A stretch of 64,000 bases of DNA from Nymphaea colorata. Its lineage: Eukaryota; Streptophyta; Magnoliopsida; Nymphaeales; Nymphaeaceae. The notes under the pieces were generated by a model. It made no database searches and was not told where the DNA came from. It was given only the letters and a program-made list of their open reading frames with translations. The position numbers and the translations under genes were made by a program. Below, in pieces: positions 44,951-56,300 of the stretch. The stretch spans positions 24,098,412-24,162,411 of the forward strand of contig NC_045139.1 of NCBI RefSeq assembly GCF_008831285.2, given 5' to 3'. The stretch's first letter is position 1. Each line of letters starts with the position of its first letter.

Positions 44951-47242
44951 TAGGGATGTCAACGGATCGGATATCCGATCCAAATTGCTCTTACAAAATC
45001 GGATATGGTAAGCAATTTGACATCCGATTGAGAAATCTGATCGGATTCGGATTTAAGAAATAACATCCGATCAGATACGGATTTGGATTCATTTTTAAGT
45101 AAATATTCGATCGGATACTACTACATAACATCCTATCGGATACGGATTCGGATTCAGTTTTAAGTAAATATCCGATCGGATACTAACTCTAACATGATAT
45201 CCAAACATCCGAATCCGAACTTTAACCGATCTGAAGCCAAACTCACTAACTTAACACCATGACACAAATTGAATATAAATATTATATATGGTATAATCTT
45301 ATTAAGAGCTAACTTTCATTGAGTTGCATATAATGATATTCTTATAGAAATCATATACACAATTTAACTTAAAATATTTTATAATTATATCAAATAAAGT
45401 TAATTAATTAAATAATACTATTTTTAATTAATTTCTTTTCTAATCAAGCAAACTATTATAGTTAAGGCATCAATTAAGCATGATATCGTAAATAATATAT
45501 GTACTTAATTGAAATAATAAAGAAAACTTCAACGAAGAAATTCAATAAAATGGGAATTTTAAAAAATATGAAAAAGACACTATTAAAGCTACAATTTTTT
45601 TAATGGACCGTAAATCCATAATGTCAAATTGGTTACAAGAATAGCTATATTATATATTTAAAAAATAGCAAGTTTAAAAAAAATTATTGGCATGTACTTC
45701 ACCTATGAAAAAAAAAGTTGATGGCAAAAAATATATTTTTTTAAAAAACCAACTTAAAAAAAAATATGTTTTATAATAAAAAGAAATCTTCATTGTACAT
45801 AATCTCACTATGAAAAAACTGCTAAACTTATAAAAAAAGTTTTATTTATCAAATTATCAATTCACTTATTTAATTAATCAAGTAAATTAATTTTTATGAT
45901 CATACAATTCATTCAAAAGGCTTAAGTATTCGATATGTAACACATAATTCACAAATTAAAAACAAAAGCCTCTAACTAGGAGGAAAACGACAAATTGTAA
46001 GATTTAATAAACTATCTTATATATCATTGGAGTAATTATACAGTTTTATGCAAAAAACACAACTATCCGATCTTGGTAAGAGGAATAATAAATTATTTGA
46101 TATATCAATGAACACTCCTTTTATGGATGTAACACAAACTATTTCAATTAACACAATGAAATGAAAAAAAACATTAAATAATGTCTCTTTTTAATTGAGA
46201 AATAATATGGATCACCTGATTTAATAATTCTTAATAAGAAATCATCACGAAATAATAATTTACTCAATTAAAATATGTTATTATTTAAAAATAGACCAAT
46301 CAATGTTCAATATGCATAGTTAATTTGAAGAAAGTACGAAAGTCAAACATACTAGTTGTTCAATAGACCAATCAAAGTTCAATATACTATTTGTTTTCAA
46401 CAAGTATTTAAAAAAGAGAATTTATCAAAAATATATGTGAAAATAATTTAAAACGTCCTTAAACAACTTAAAGACACAAAACATAGAAGTCAAATATGAT
46501 AAAATATGAGCATAAATAACTTATTGAGAAAATTAATAAGCTAACAGTTAAAACATCTTAACCAACCATGTGAAAATTAAGAATAAATATTTGCTTATAA
46601 AAAGAAAATATAAAAGTTCAAAATATAAAGCAATTTATAGTCAAATTCAGTAAAAAAACTCGACTTGTTGAAATGCACATATATATATAATATAAATAAT
46701 TTATTTTTTCATACATATTTGAAATGGGCCCAAGCACACTTAATTTGAACAGTATTTTGATTATAAAAAAATAAAATTTGAAAATTATTAAGAAATCAAG
46801 AATATCTTAAAAAATTAAAAAATAGAGATAAACTCATTTAAATAATTAAGTTGAGTTTCAGTTCACTAAACTTGAACTGTTAATGCTTGATTAGGCTCCA
46901 AAATGGGTAACAACTTTTACATACTCGTTTTTTAATTAAAATAACCGGTTTCAAAATCCTGTCTCAGGCGAGAAAATTTAACTTTTCCCCATTCAGTTTT
47001 CTTTGTTTCTAAAAGTTCTTGCCCCCAAATGCAACCCTAAAAGTTTTTTCCCCCAAATGCAACCCTAAGGCCACGTTTGAGGGCCATGAAAAATTCATGG
47101 AGGGGTTTTCTTCCTTTTTTTACATTAAATGTTGAAAACTGATACACCACATTATTGAAACCGGTTCACCACGTTATAGAGTTTTGTTTCTTTCATTTTT
47201 GTCTCTGGCTCTCTTCTGTCTACCATCCTCACCAGCTCACCG

Positions 47243-47902
47243 CAGTAGCGGAGCTACGTGTGGGCTGGCGTGGGCCTCTGCCCACACCAGCCCAATAAAG
47301 CTCCATGTGAAAAGGAGCTTCACATGCGGAGCTTCAAGGCATGTTTTGGCAGTTGCCCATGCCAGAATTGGGTCGCGCCCCACCGTTTTCTTCTGCCTCC
47401 AGCCCGCTTTCTGTTATGCTCCAGCCTCTAGGCGAGGTTACTGCAAGCATCTCGTTCAGGGATTTTCGAGAATTCTAAGCCAACACCGAAATCGCTGGCG
47501 GCAGGCCAAGGGGTAAATGTCCGAGAGTCTGACATTTAATCGCTTCTGTCTCCTCCGCCTCTGCTGCTCCTGACTCCTGCTTTTTTGTTTCTTTTCTTAA
47601 CTATTAGTGGAAAAGTAAGAAGAAGCGGTGAATCTGATAGCAGTAGCACTTAAAGTATAGGATTTTCCTGTAATGAATTTCAGCTTTCAAATTTGTCTAA
47701 TTTATGAAGGATTTTTGTTTGGCGATCTAATCGCACTTGAGGAATGAGGAGATCAAAGCTTCGCCAAACATCCCTCAATGTTTGTTTATTTTTACATTAA
47801 TATCTTTAAATATTTGCTTTGTTCTATATGTGAGTGCCCCTTCGTATGTGAAAATCTATGAATGGGTGCCCCCTCCAGAAAACTTGTCTGGCTTCGCCAC
47901 TG
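47243..47902. mobile_element. Nested hAT-like element, 660 bp
   Basis: Starts CAGTAGCGGAGCTAC and ends TGGCTTCGCCACTG (inverted CAGTGGCGAAGCCA), the CAGxGGCGGAGC terminus known from plant hAT elements. The 8-bp target duplication GCTCACCG is perfect (47235-47242, 47903-47910). It lies inside the larger hAT element and so inserted either after that element formed or into the donor gene before capture. Non-coding. Confidence 0.9.
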
Positions 47903-48288
47903 GCTCACCGCCGTTGCGCTGCAGACCAGCACGACAACTCCACCGTCCGGCTGGTTCACAGTTCCACCGTCCGGCATCCGGTATCTAGCCACAGCCCACC
48001 GACATCCCATGACCCTGTCATCGATCTTTGCCGATTCTGAACTGCCATTGGTATCAGGTATGTAACATTGACCCTCTCTTTCATGCACTCTCTCTTTGTC
48101 TCTCTTTCTCTCTCTCTTTTAACTCACCATAAGACCTCATCCTCACAGGCTTGCCACTCACCGCCGCAGGGCGTGCCTCTTCCTCTTTTACTTGTTCACA
48201 TTTAAATTACTAGCTTCTAATTGTTACTCACTTGGTGTTATTTGATTTGGATTTGGGTTGCAACCTTGTGCCATTAAAACGTTTGACA
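47903..48288 (+). other. Probable captured 5' UTR or leader region
   Basis: GC-richer DNA between the nested hAT and the first RhoGDI-like exon, with CT-repeats near 48078-48120. It may be the 5' leader of the captured gene, since the sequence left of the nested hAT (47160-47242) has similar composition. No frame recognised. Confidence 0.35.
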
Positions 48289-49212
48289 GAGGGATTAAGA
48301 GAAACAAAGGCAGCAAAAGATTTCGTACATTTCAGGAAGATGAAAGTTTAGGGAAATGGAAGGAAAAGCTACTTGGTCATATTGATGATAATGAATACGG
48401 TTAGTTGTCGAATAAGCTTCATTTATTTTTTCTATATACCTTTATAGCATTTTTTGGCCAAATTTTTTCTGTGTTGCAGGTCAGATAGAGCCAGAAGTCA
48501 CATTCCTCACCATAGGAATCGTGTCTAACAGCTGTCCAGAATTTTCTACCTCTCTGTCCGTGGTTTGGATCATTTATATGCATTGTGATAGCCAGGACAT
48601 ATCCTCGATATACCATGACTTTATTATCTCTGATCACATATGAATTAGTATGCAAATACTTTATAGATTATATGACAGGAAATTCTCTTAATTTTGATAT
48701 AAATGCGTAAGTTAATCAATGCAAATGCATGTTGGGTACATTTGCTCCACAGCAAGAGCCTTACATTCACATGCTGGAGAAAGAGACGACTCCATCAGAA
48801 GTAATGGCACGAGGCACATACATGGCTAAGCTTAAGGTGTGTTGCTTTTTTTCCTGTCAAAGACATTGTATTTGGATTCTATTCACACGAACAAAAATCT
48901 GCATTTGTTTTGTCTATGTCTGTATTAGTTATGGCAATCTGCATTCTGATATGTTATACCATAGGCATGTTAAATCCTTCAACTGAAGGATTAAAGAACC
49001 TGTTAGTGTTTCAAACATGGTTGTTTCTTTTCAAATGTTCATAATCTATTTGTATGTCTTGTGGGCTTTCTGTACTCAAATAATTTATCTTTTGCAGTTA
49101 ATTGTTTTATTCATGGACTGACTTTGTCTGGCTTGTTTTCGTTTGACAGTTTGAAGACGATGACAGAAGATGTCACTTTGAACTTGACATTTCTATTATG
49201 CTTTTGAGATAA
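48289..49212 (+). pseudogene. RhoGDI-like gene fragment captured in hAT element
   Basis: Four spliced pieces in order. Exon a ends at 48399 (FQEDESLGKWKEKLLG). Exon b starts at 48480 (IEPEV), and the split Gly codon joins in phase across the intron. Exon c is 48729-48836 (MLGTFAPQQEPY, ETTPSEVMARGTY), with donor GTGTGT. Exon d is 49150-49212 (FEDDDRRCHFELDI, stop TAA), with acceptor TTTGACAG in phase. The order and words match plant Rho GDP-dissociation inhibitors, which bind prenylated ROP GTPases in the cytosol. The beta-sandwich segment between b and c is absent, exon b runs into stops, and the C-terminus is altered. It is therefore a non-functional transduplicate, although it may be transcribed. 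Confidence 0.75.
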
Positions 49213-49952
49213 AGAAACACTGCTAGATGTTGTGATTTCCATGCTTGAATATAAAAAAAATGAGGCTTCTAGTACTGTTACCTGTTGTTCTGTTCTGCTG
49301 TCATCTTTGAGTAAGCTTAAAAAAATCACCTGTCTGTCCTCAAAGTGCAGATAATCTGCTAAACTTTTTTTGTTTCTTCACCACAGAAGCAGTTAATGGC
49401 CATTTCTTGTTATTCATAGTTTGAGTCTTCTAGGAGAGGCTAGGAGAGGCAGAATAATAGAAATGCCATTAGCATAGAGAAAGCTTTGTTGACAAATTCT
49501 TCTCTTGATCTGCATATACCAACTAATGCCACTAAAGCTGGCTTCCTAAATCACATGGTTTGAAATTGGATTTTGTTGAAGGCACAACTTTTGATAACTG
49601 AGCTATAAAAGTCATAAATCTGATTCGGATGGATTCAGATATAACTTAAAAGTTTAATTCGGATTTGGATATGACTTTTCGGATATAACTTAAAAGTCGG
49701 ATTGGGATCGGATTCGGATATAATTTAAAATTTGGATCGGATTCGGATATAAATTAAAATTTGGATTCGGATCGGATTCAAATATAAGTTAAAAATTGGA
49801 TTCGGATATAGATTTTAAAATCGGATTCAGATATGGTATAAATTTTTTTTATTCGAATTCAATCTAAATCTGAATCCAAATATCAGAATATCCAAAAAAT
49901 CAGATATGGTAAAAGGTATATCCGATCCGAATTCGATCCATTGACATCCCTA

Positions 49953-50172
49953 CCAGAAAGTGGTGATCTCGCGCTGCTATAGAGAAAGGGAGGAAGAAAA
50001 CCATCATCCTTGAGTAGGATCTGGTTTAGAGAAAGGGAGGAAGAAAACCCGAAACATCTGGACCTCTATGTTCTCTGGAGCTAGCCATTGTTCGCCCTAG
50101 GCTGTCCAACATCGTCACCAGAAAGTGGCGATCTCGTACTGTAGAGAAAGGGAGGAAGAAAACCATCATCCT
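49953..50172 (+). repeat. Remnant C interior with internal duplication
   Basis: CACCAGAAAGTGG...GAAAGGGAGGAAGAAAACC is present at 49953-50020 and again at 50117-50165, so part of the retroelement interior has been duplicated after or alongside the hAT insertion. Confidence 0.6.
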
Positions 50173-50175
50173 TTA

Positions 50176-51673
50176 GGGCCAGTTTGATGGCATGGAAGAA
50201 TTTAACGTGTTAAATTTACCATGGTAAATTTTTTCAGAAAAATTTACAGGATGAAATTTCTCCCTCTTCCGATTTGTGGTCCTGTTGGTTGACAGAGTAG
50301 AATTTAACTTGGTAAAATTAACCATGTTTGATGCACATGTAAAATGAAGGAGAGACTTTTTAAGTGACCATTGGAAGATATGGTTTTTTTTTCCTCCTCC
50401 ATAGGAGTCCAAAAACAATAAGCAGCAAAATTCAAAAATGAAGCAATTGATGAAACTGTACTGAAAAATATTAAGCAAAACATTTGCCTGAGATAAAGAC
50501 CTTTAGACTATCATACAAACATCTGATTTTATAGAAACCAGAGCAGGAAGACAAAAAAATTTCCTAGCTTTTTAAGCAATCAAGGTGCTTGATAAAGATC
50601 GACCGAGGGATGGAAGAACCAACAAAAAAGGGAGGGCATGATACAGAAAAGGGATTGCCAGTGACAGTTGACTCTTTGTTAGCTAAACCAACATGGTTTG
50701 AACTAAAATGGAAGAGCAAGAGAAGCACTTTGCCCATTACAATGAAACAAAAAATTGCAAGAGGTTAAACAGTTTTCCATTACAGCAAATGTATACAAAC
50801 AGCATAACAGACAGATATTCTACATACTCATATTTATAGCCAAGAGTAGCTTCCACAACGGAACACAAAAGAAAGAGGAGGGATAAATAGACTGTTCATG
50901 GCGAACCAGGTCCCCAACCAATTCCATGGTCTGAATTGTATGAGGCAAATACAGCCTCAGTTCCAGGCCGTCCAGGTCTTGATCCTCATCCCACATACCA
51001 TGCGAGCTATCCGCATCATCATAAAGGTCCCAATCCAAATGATAATCTTCGTCCCCTATCGAGCCCCACTCATCGTCTTCATCTACAGCTTTCCAGATAA
51101 TGGAGATCATAGCGATCGACCACCTCTGGACTCAAAACCTTCAAGCCCTTCTCCAGTTGTCTCTTGGCCAGCCTCTCCTTCCCCTCCAATTTCACATCCC
51201 AACAGCCTCTCACATTGAGGAACTCAAGTTCTCAGGAAGCGATCGGTGGAAGAGGAAGGTAGAAAATCGAAGCAGAGAGTCGAAGGATGAGCCCTCGAAG
51301 CCCTAATTTGAAGAACCATGGTGATGGCTGGTGGCATAGCGGTGGCGGTGCACGGCGAGCGATCGGGCGAGCAGTAGAAGAGGAAGGAGAGAGCGACAGA
51401 GGAGAGGCAGCGAGAGAGGAGAGGAAGGAGAGAGCAGAGTGGAGAGTGGAGAGCAGAGATGAGAGGCAGCGTTGAGGGTAAATTCTCCCCAATAAAAAGT
51501 CTGAGCCTTAGGAGGCGGATTTTTTTGCGGGTTAAATGCTTCCCGTTCCTACGAATTTTACCCAGGGAATATTTCGAACGTTTGATGCACTCATCATACG
51601 ACACGTTAAATTCCCCTTCTTTGTACCCTTTTCAATCGATGCACAGGATATTTCCTGTGCATCAAATAGGCCC
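50176..51673. mobile_element. PIF/Harbinger-like element, 1.5 kb
   Basis: TTA duplications flank it (50173-50175, 51674-51676). TIRs: GGGCCAGTTTGATGGCATGG at left, inverted right end GGGCCTATTTGATGCACAGG. Subterminal GAATTTAAC/GTTAAATT words occur at both ends. TTA target sites and GGGCC termini fit PIF/Harbinger. No transposase; the interior holds a minus-strand gene fragment. Confidence 0.75.
50850..51225 (-). pseudogene. Captured gene fragment, acidic (minus strand)
   Basis: One minus-strand frame reads CWDVKLEGKERLAKRQLEKG and then LKVLSPEVVDRYDLHYLE. After a frame change it continues AVDEDDEWGSIGDEDYHL and an Asp/Glu-rich tail. The composition and the continuity of sense across the shift suggest a real gene piece carried by the PIF-like element. 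I do not recognise the family. The frameshift makes it non-functional. Confidence 0.35.
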
Positions 51674-51835
51674 TTACTTCAGGAGGAAGACAAACCCTAA
51701 GAGCCACATCTTCTCTTCACCACTATAGTTTTCGGCTGTTCTCTCTACCAGCCAAGGTGCTAGAAATTTTCCTCTGCAGCCCAAGAACATCAACTATGTG
51801 GATGCCTGGAGTGAATGTCCTCCACCATTATGGCC

Positions 51836-52045
51836 CGTTTGATGCACAGGAAGAATTTAACATGGTAATTTTTTCTAGAAAAATTTACAGAATGAAATTC
51901 CTCCCTCTTCCAATCTGAGGCCATGTTTAATGTACAAGAACTATTTAACGTGGTAAATTTAACCTTGTTTGATGCACAGGAAGAATTTAACATGGTAAAT
52001 TTAACCATGTTTGATGCGTATGAAGAATTTAACGTGGTAAATGTT
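51836..52045. repeat. 42-bp tandem repeats
   Basis: GTTTGATGCACAGGAAGAAT followed by TTAACATGGTAAATTTAACC recurs about four times with variation. It is a subterminal array of the PIF-like element; the same words occur at 50190-50340. Confidence 0.8.
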
Positions 52046-53076
52046 GTTTTTTTTTTTTTTTGTCTTCTCCTCCCCAAATTTGACGTGGAAAGAAATTGGA
52101 AGATGATTTTCCAAAAGGGTGTATTCCCTACCATCCATAAAACAACAAGATGCACAGAGAAAATTGACGTTGCAACTGACACAGCCTATACATTAACATA
52201 GAATTTCTTTATTCAACTTGATTTGGACTCTTACAAATACACATGTACACCAAAATGAAGTACATTTGCATGCATTTAAATAAAAAAATTTCTTTCAACT
52301 TGATATATCAAGTGCCCTCACTTAAGCATTGTCCGGTTTTGTCATTTTCTGTGCTCGAGAAGGTAAAGAAGCAAGTAGCATGTGCACGCTAAAAGCAAAG
52401 GTGCAAGAGCTACATGAGTTGTTGCATCATAACAGCCCTTTGAACAACTTACAATTGATACAAGGTTTAATGCCTTTAGCCCAGATCCAGCTGTCTCTCT
52501 CCTCTTCCAAAGGTTTAATGCCTTTTGCCCAGATCAAGATATATAGTAGCCAATATGCATCACTACCAGTTATCTACGGAAACATTATGAGGAAAACAAC
52601 AGCTTTCCTGATCAGCATATATATTTCCAGAACATCATACAGCATCGGCAGATAAAGCTAAACTACCAGAGCATCAATTTTCTAAACCTCCTACGGTTTG
52701 ATTTTTAGGCAGGTATGCTAATTAATTCCTGACCAGTTCAAAATAGCCGACCATTGCCACCTAAATCGTATGAAAAAAATCACTGACATAACTTGATCGT
52801 GGAGTCAAAGAAATTAAGCCAGGATACATTCATAAGCAACAACTTAAAGAAGAATAACAATCCGTCTGTCTAAAATGTTTGACATATGAAGGAATGACCA
52901 ATCCCTGGAATGCCATATTCAGTATTTACAACAAAGAAAATCAAGAATACAACAATAGGAATATAAAACGAATTTAGAGTATGAACAAAGTCACAAACAC
53001 CTAAGCACAGTAAAACCAAGAAGGTATTTATTGTCTGAAAACCCACACTTGACTTACTTCTGAATGGCATAAGCAA
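52046..53076. other. Element interior, no gene recognised
   Basis: AT-rich, with a T15 run near 52050. The sequence reads like intron or UTR of the minus-strand fragment to its right, but no further exon could be supported. Confidence 0.35.
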
Positions 53077-53338
53077 GTGAGGCACCTTTCCATCTGCCAT
53101 TACTTGGAAATCCTCCACTCTCTGCTCGATTGATCTGCGGGTATCAGAGGACCTATCTTAACGAAACAATAGCAATCGTAATTGGTCACATATGGTGGTA
53201 ATTGGCTATAAGGAACAATATAAAAGTAAATTACACAACAGAACACACAGTGATATCATTATGAATGGGAACCAATACTCTAAATCAGGAAGAAAATATC
53301 ATGCCTGATCTGAGCAGATGCACAGGAAGAACACCTGC
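53077..53338 (-). pseudogene. Captured exons, minus strand
   Basis: On the minus strand, exon 53077-53140 lies between the acceptor GATACCCGCAG and the donor GTAAGTCAAG and reads SIEQRVEDFQVMADG then KVPHLLMPFR. A further exon-like piece at about 53290-53338 follows the acceptor CTCTTTTCGCAG. Good splice signals suggest a gene fragment carried by the 51831 element. Family not recognised. The GC-rich 53340-53750 may be its promoter and leader. Confidence 0.35.
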
Positions 53339-53870
53339 GAAAAGAGAGAAGAAATGAGACGGAGAAGGAAGAAGCCGCTGCTTCGGGGAATCGATTATGG
53401 TTTAGAAGAGGGACGGGAGCAATTGGGCTGAAGAGGGCGTAAACTTGCTGCAGCGAGTGCATGAGGATAGGGTTGCTGCACTTGTTGGGAAGTTGGGAAG
53501 GCAACTGTGGCAGTGGCAGATGCTGCCCTGTCTCTGCGTCCCTCTTCCCTGCCGGTGAGAAGCCAGAGAAGAACTAGTTAGGGCAAGAGAGAAAGGGAAG
53601 GCATCAACAAGATCAAGAGAGAAAGGGAGAAAGTGAACCGGCGGAGGAGTGGAGCGGCAACATATCTGGTGCGACAGTGAGAAGGCAGGAAAGCGAGGGA
53701 GGAGGAGCTGCAGAGGGAAGAGGAGAGGGGTGAAATGAGGATTCGAAACGAAAATGTCGAGTGGGTGAAATTTTACCTGCTCCATTTTACGTTAAACGGG
53801 TGAAATTTCACCCCGTTTGTTGTGTTTTCAGTTGGGCAGGAGAAATTTCACCTGCTTGTAAAGATTTCAA

Positions 53871-56300
53871 CCTCTCGTCCAGTTGCCCGAAATCGGCACT
53901 CTTCGGTGGAACAGGAACTTTCAGAAAGGGGGCAAAGTCCCCTCAGAAGAGGCACTGAGATAGAGAAAATGAAAAGCAATGAAAAAAGAAGTCGACGGAG
54001 AGGTATGTATATTTGAAGTTCGAAATTACTCTGTCGTTTGTGATGCTTTATGCATTTTATAAAATAATGTTCCACTGTTCCAAATATTTTTCTACGGGAT
54101 TATATTTTTTATGAAATTACTAAAACAGGTTCTCCATCCATTTTCTGAAAAAAAAAAAGAGAATTGCTTTCAGCAGTTTTTTTCTTGTTCCTGATATTTT
54201 CAGACAATTACTTTATGCTGGCTCCCATATGCAAATTAAAAAAAAGGGGGGAGGGGGCTCTAACAAGCCTAACTTCTCATTCGTGAGAAAAGAAAATGGA
54301 AATAAAGGGGAGAAAAATTCGTTTTAAGATTTAAATTCTTGAAAATAATTTTGAATGATTTGGACCCCAACAATGTTTTAACTTTCGTAGAATCTTGTTT
54401 GAATTTGTGGGTTGCTTTGTTTTCAAAGCGATACAGATATTGTCTATGTGAAGATAGACATACAGAAAGATAAAGTTTTATGTGTGGAAACGCTATTTTC
54501 TTTGGCCTTAACTAGCATACTCATTTGGATCTCGATATTACTCTTGAGTCATGTTTTCATAGCATTTGGATCCTTTCATGTTTAAATCCATGTTGACTAT
54601 ATTTTGGATATTGTTGGTGTTTGGATCCATGATGATAATTAGATATGTCCTGAAAGTGTTTTTGGCTAGAATTTGGATCCCACTGAAAACATTGTACTCT
54701 TCTGGGCCGTTGATCTGATATAACTTGATTAATTCTTTTGTTTAGATCTATATCCTTTTTATATTGGATCTAAACGTATTATGATATGTATGATTATATT
54801 ATTGTATGTTGCTCTTAGACATGATGAGATCCATATAGCATTGTGTTTGGTTCAAGATAAATTTAGATCCAGATTAACTTGTTTGATTCATTGGCTCTAA
54901 ATAGCTATACTTACATTGAATCCAAGATATAATCATGTTTGTTTTTCCCTGTAGTTATAAGGTAACACTCTTAAACATGATAAAATATATATTAAAGAGG
55001 TATTTTTTATTTTAAGATTTATTGTGCTAAAGTTCTAGTACATGAAATTTTATTTGCTCTTATTAGAGATGACTAACTGGTATGAATTTAGATTTATGTC
55101 ATATTAAAAGTAAGAAAAAGAAATACCTTTGGTGTTGACTTAAGAGAACTAGATTGTTATTTGGGACAAGATATTCATTATCGTTTTCTATTGCTGTGTT
55201 TGGGTCTATGTTGATATGATCTGAATTTCTATATTTGAACTGGTGAAATCCACATTGCATAAAGTTTAGATTCAGATCTAAACTGACTTATTTGGATATG
55301 TGGAAAAAAATCCATATCTTGTTTACATTGATTCCACTATATGTTATCATGTTTGCATTTAGTTTTGATCATATTCTAATATTTGTTGCTATTCTAGATC
55401 CAAAGATCATTCTAGAGAACTATTAAATAAAGATTTATTTGTTTCTCTTTCTTAGGAAGATGAATTTTTTTTAATACATGTGAAAGATATGTAATATAAC
55501 ACTATTGAACTAAAATTCATACTGGCAAGAATGCGTTTATTTGAAGCTTTATAGCACTAAAGTGCTAGTAGATGATAACTTGATTTTCTCAAAAGAAAGA
55601 TGAATTAGCATTGATCCAAACATGGTTGTTGAATCATATTGTATAATATTTCAATGAGCATAATGTGTTTTAAATTCATATTAGTTGTTTTGTGGATATT
55701 ACTAGTTTGGATTCATTTTAACATAATTTGGCTATTATGCTATTTGTTCATTTGTAGATCCAACTATGCTAGTATGATACTAAGTAAGTTCTTGTTTAAG
55801 AATGAATTTGTTTTTCAATATTTGCCATGAGGTGTAAGATAACACTTATGAATATAATGAAATCCAAACAAACTAGATCCATATTGAGATCTATAATGTA
55901 TGTCAAAATACAGATCTAAAAATTAAAAAATATGTTTGCAAATACATATATATTGGATATCCAAATAAAAGTAGAGTATACGATGTTTTCATGCATGAGA
56001 TGGAATTATTCCAAGAGTACAAATATAATGATTTCATATGTGGTCAATGAGTTAGATAACTATGAACATTTGAAAAGTGGGAGCATGTTTGAGTATCATT
56101 GTCATATGATTATGTATTGCATGAGTTTAGAGTGAATGTTTTGAAACTATTTGGAACACCTATTGTTAAAGGAGTTAAGTAATTGTGGCAAACAACAAAA
56201 GGAAAATATACACATTGCTCTTATTATTGCAAAAATGTATATTAGTTTATGTGTTGGACTTGATACAAGCTTTCTAATTTGACTTGTCATTATCATTAAG
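53871..56300 (+). mobile_element. LTR-retroelement remnant C: continuation
   Basis: Parallels 36380-38570 of B (for example TTGGATCTCGATATTACTCT in both) with more substitutions and indels than A versus B. Beyond 55990 it extends further than B, to 56300, without coding frames. It ends at the Gypsy LTR that interrupts it. Confidence 0.6.

Larger units (their letters stand above)
44951..49952. mobile_element. hAT-type non-autonomous element, 5.0 kb, gene-capturing
   Basis: TIRs: TAGGGATGTCAACGGATCGG at left, inverted right end TAGGGATGTCAATGGATCG. Perfect 8-bp target duplication CCAGAAAG (44943-44950, 49953-49960); units A and B have the uninterrupted site (CACCAGAAAGCGGCG). Both ends have clusters of GGATCGGAT/GGATTCGGATATAA subterminal repeats (44965-45200, 49620-49930). 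An 8-bp duplication and this terminus indicate the hAT superfamily. No transposase is recognisable. The left 1.8 kb (45250-47040) is very AT-rich without genes. The right part carries a nested hAT and RhoGDI-like exons. Confidence 0.85.
51831..53870. mobile_element. Second PIF-like insertion in unit C, boundaries uncertain
   Basis: Units A and B read CCACCATTAG(C/T)ATCCAACATC without a gap, while C breaks after CCACCATTA at 51830 and resumes near 53870 (TTGCCCGAAATCGGCACTC from 53882). The left end TGGCCCGTTTGATGCACAGG matches the terminus of the 50176 element. The right end is unclear; GAAATTTCACC words at 53768-53863 suggest another nested end. About 2.04 kb. Confidence 0.5.

Noticed and set aside
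48419-48655. Minus-strand 78-codon gene
   Set aside because: Overlaps the RhoGDI-like exon b, which has in-phase splice joins; no homology recognised for the minus frame.
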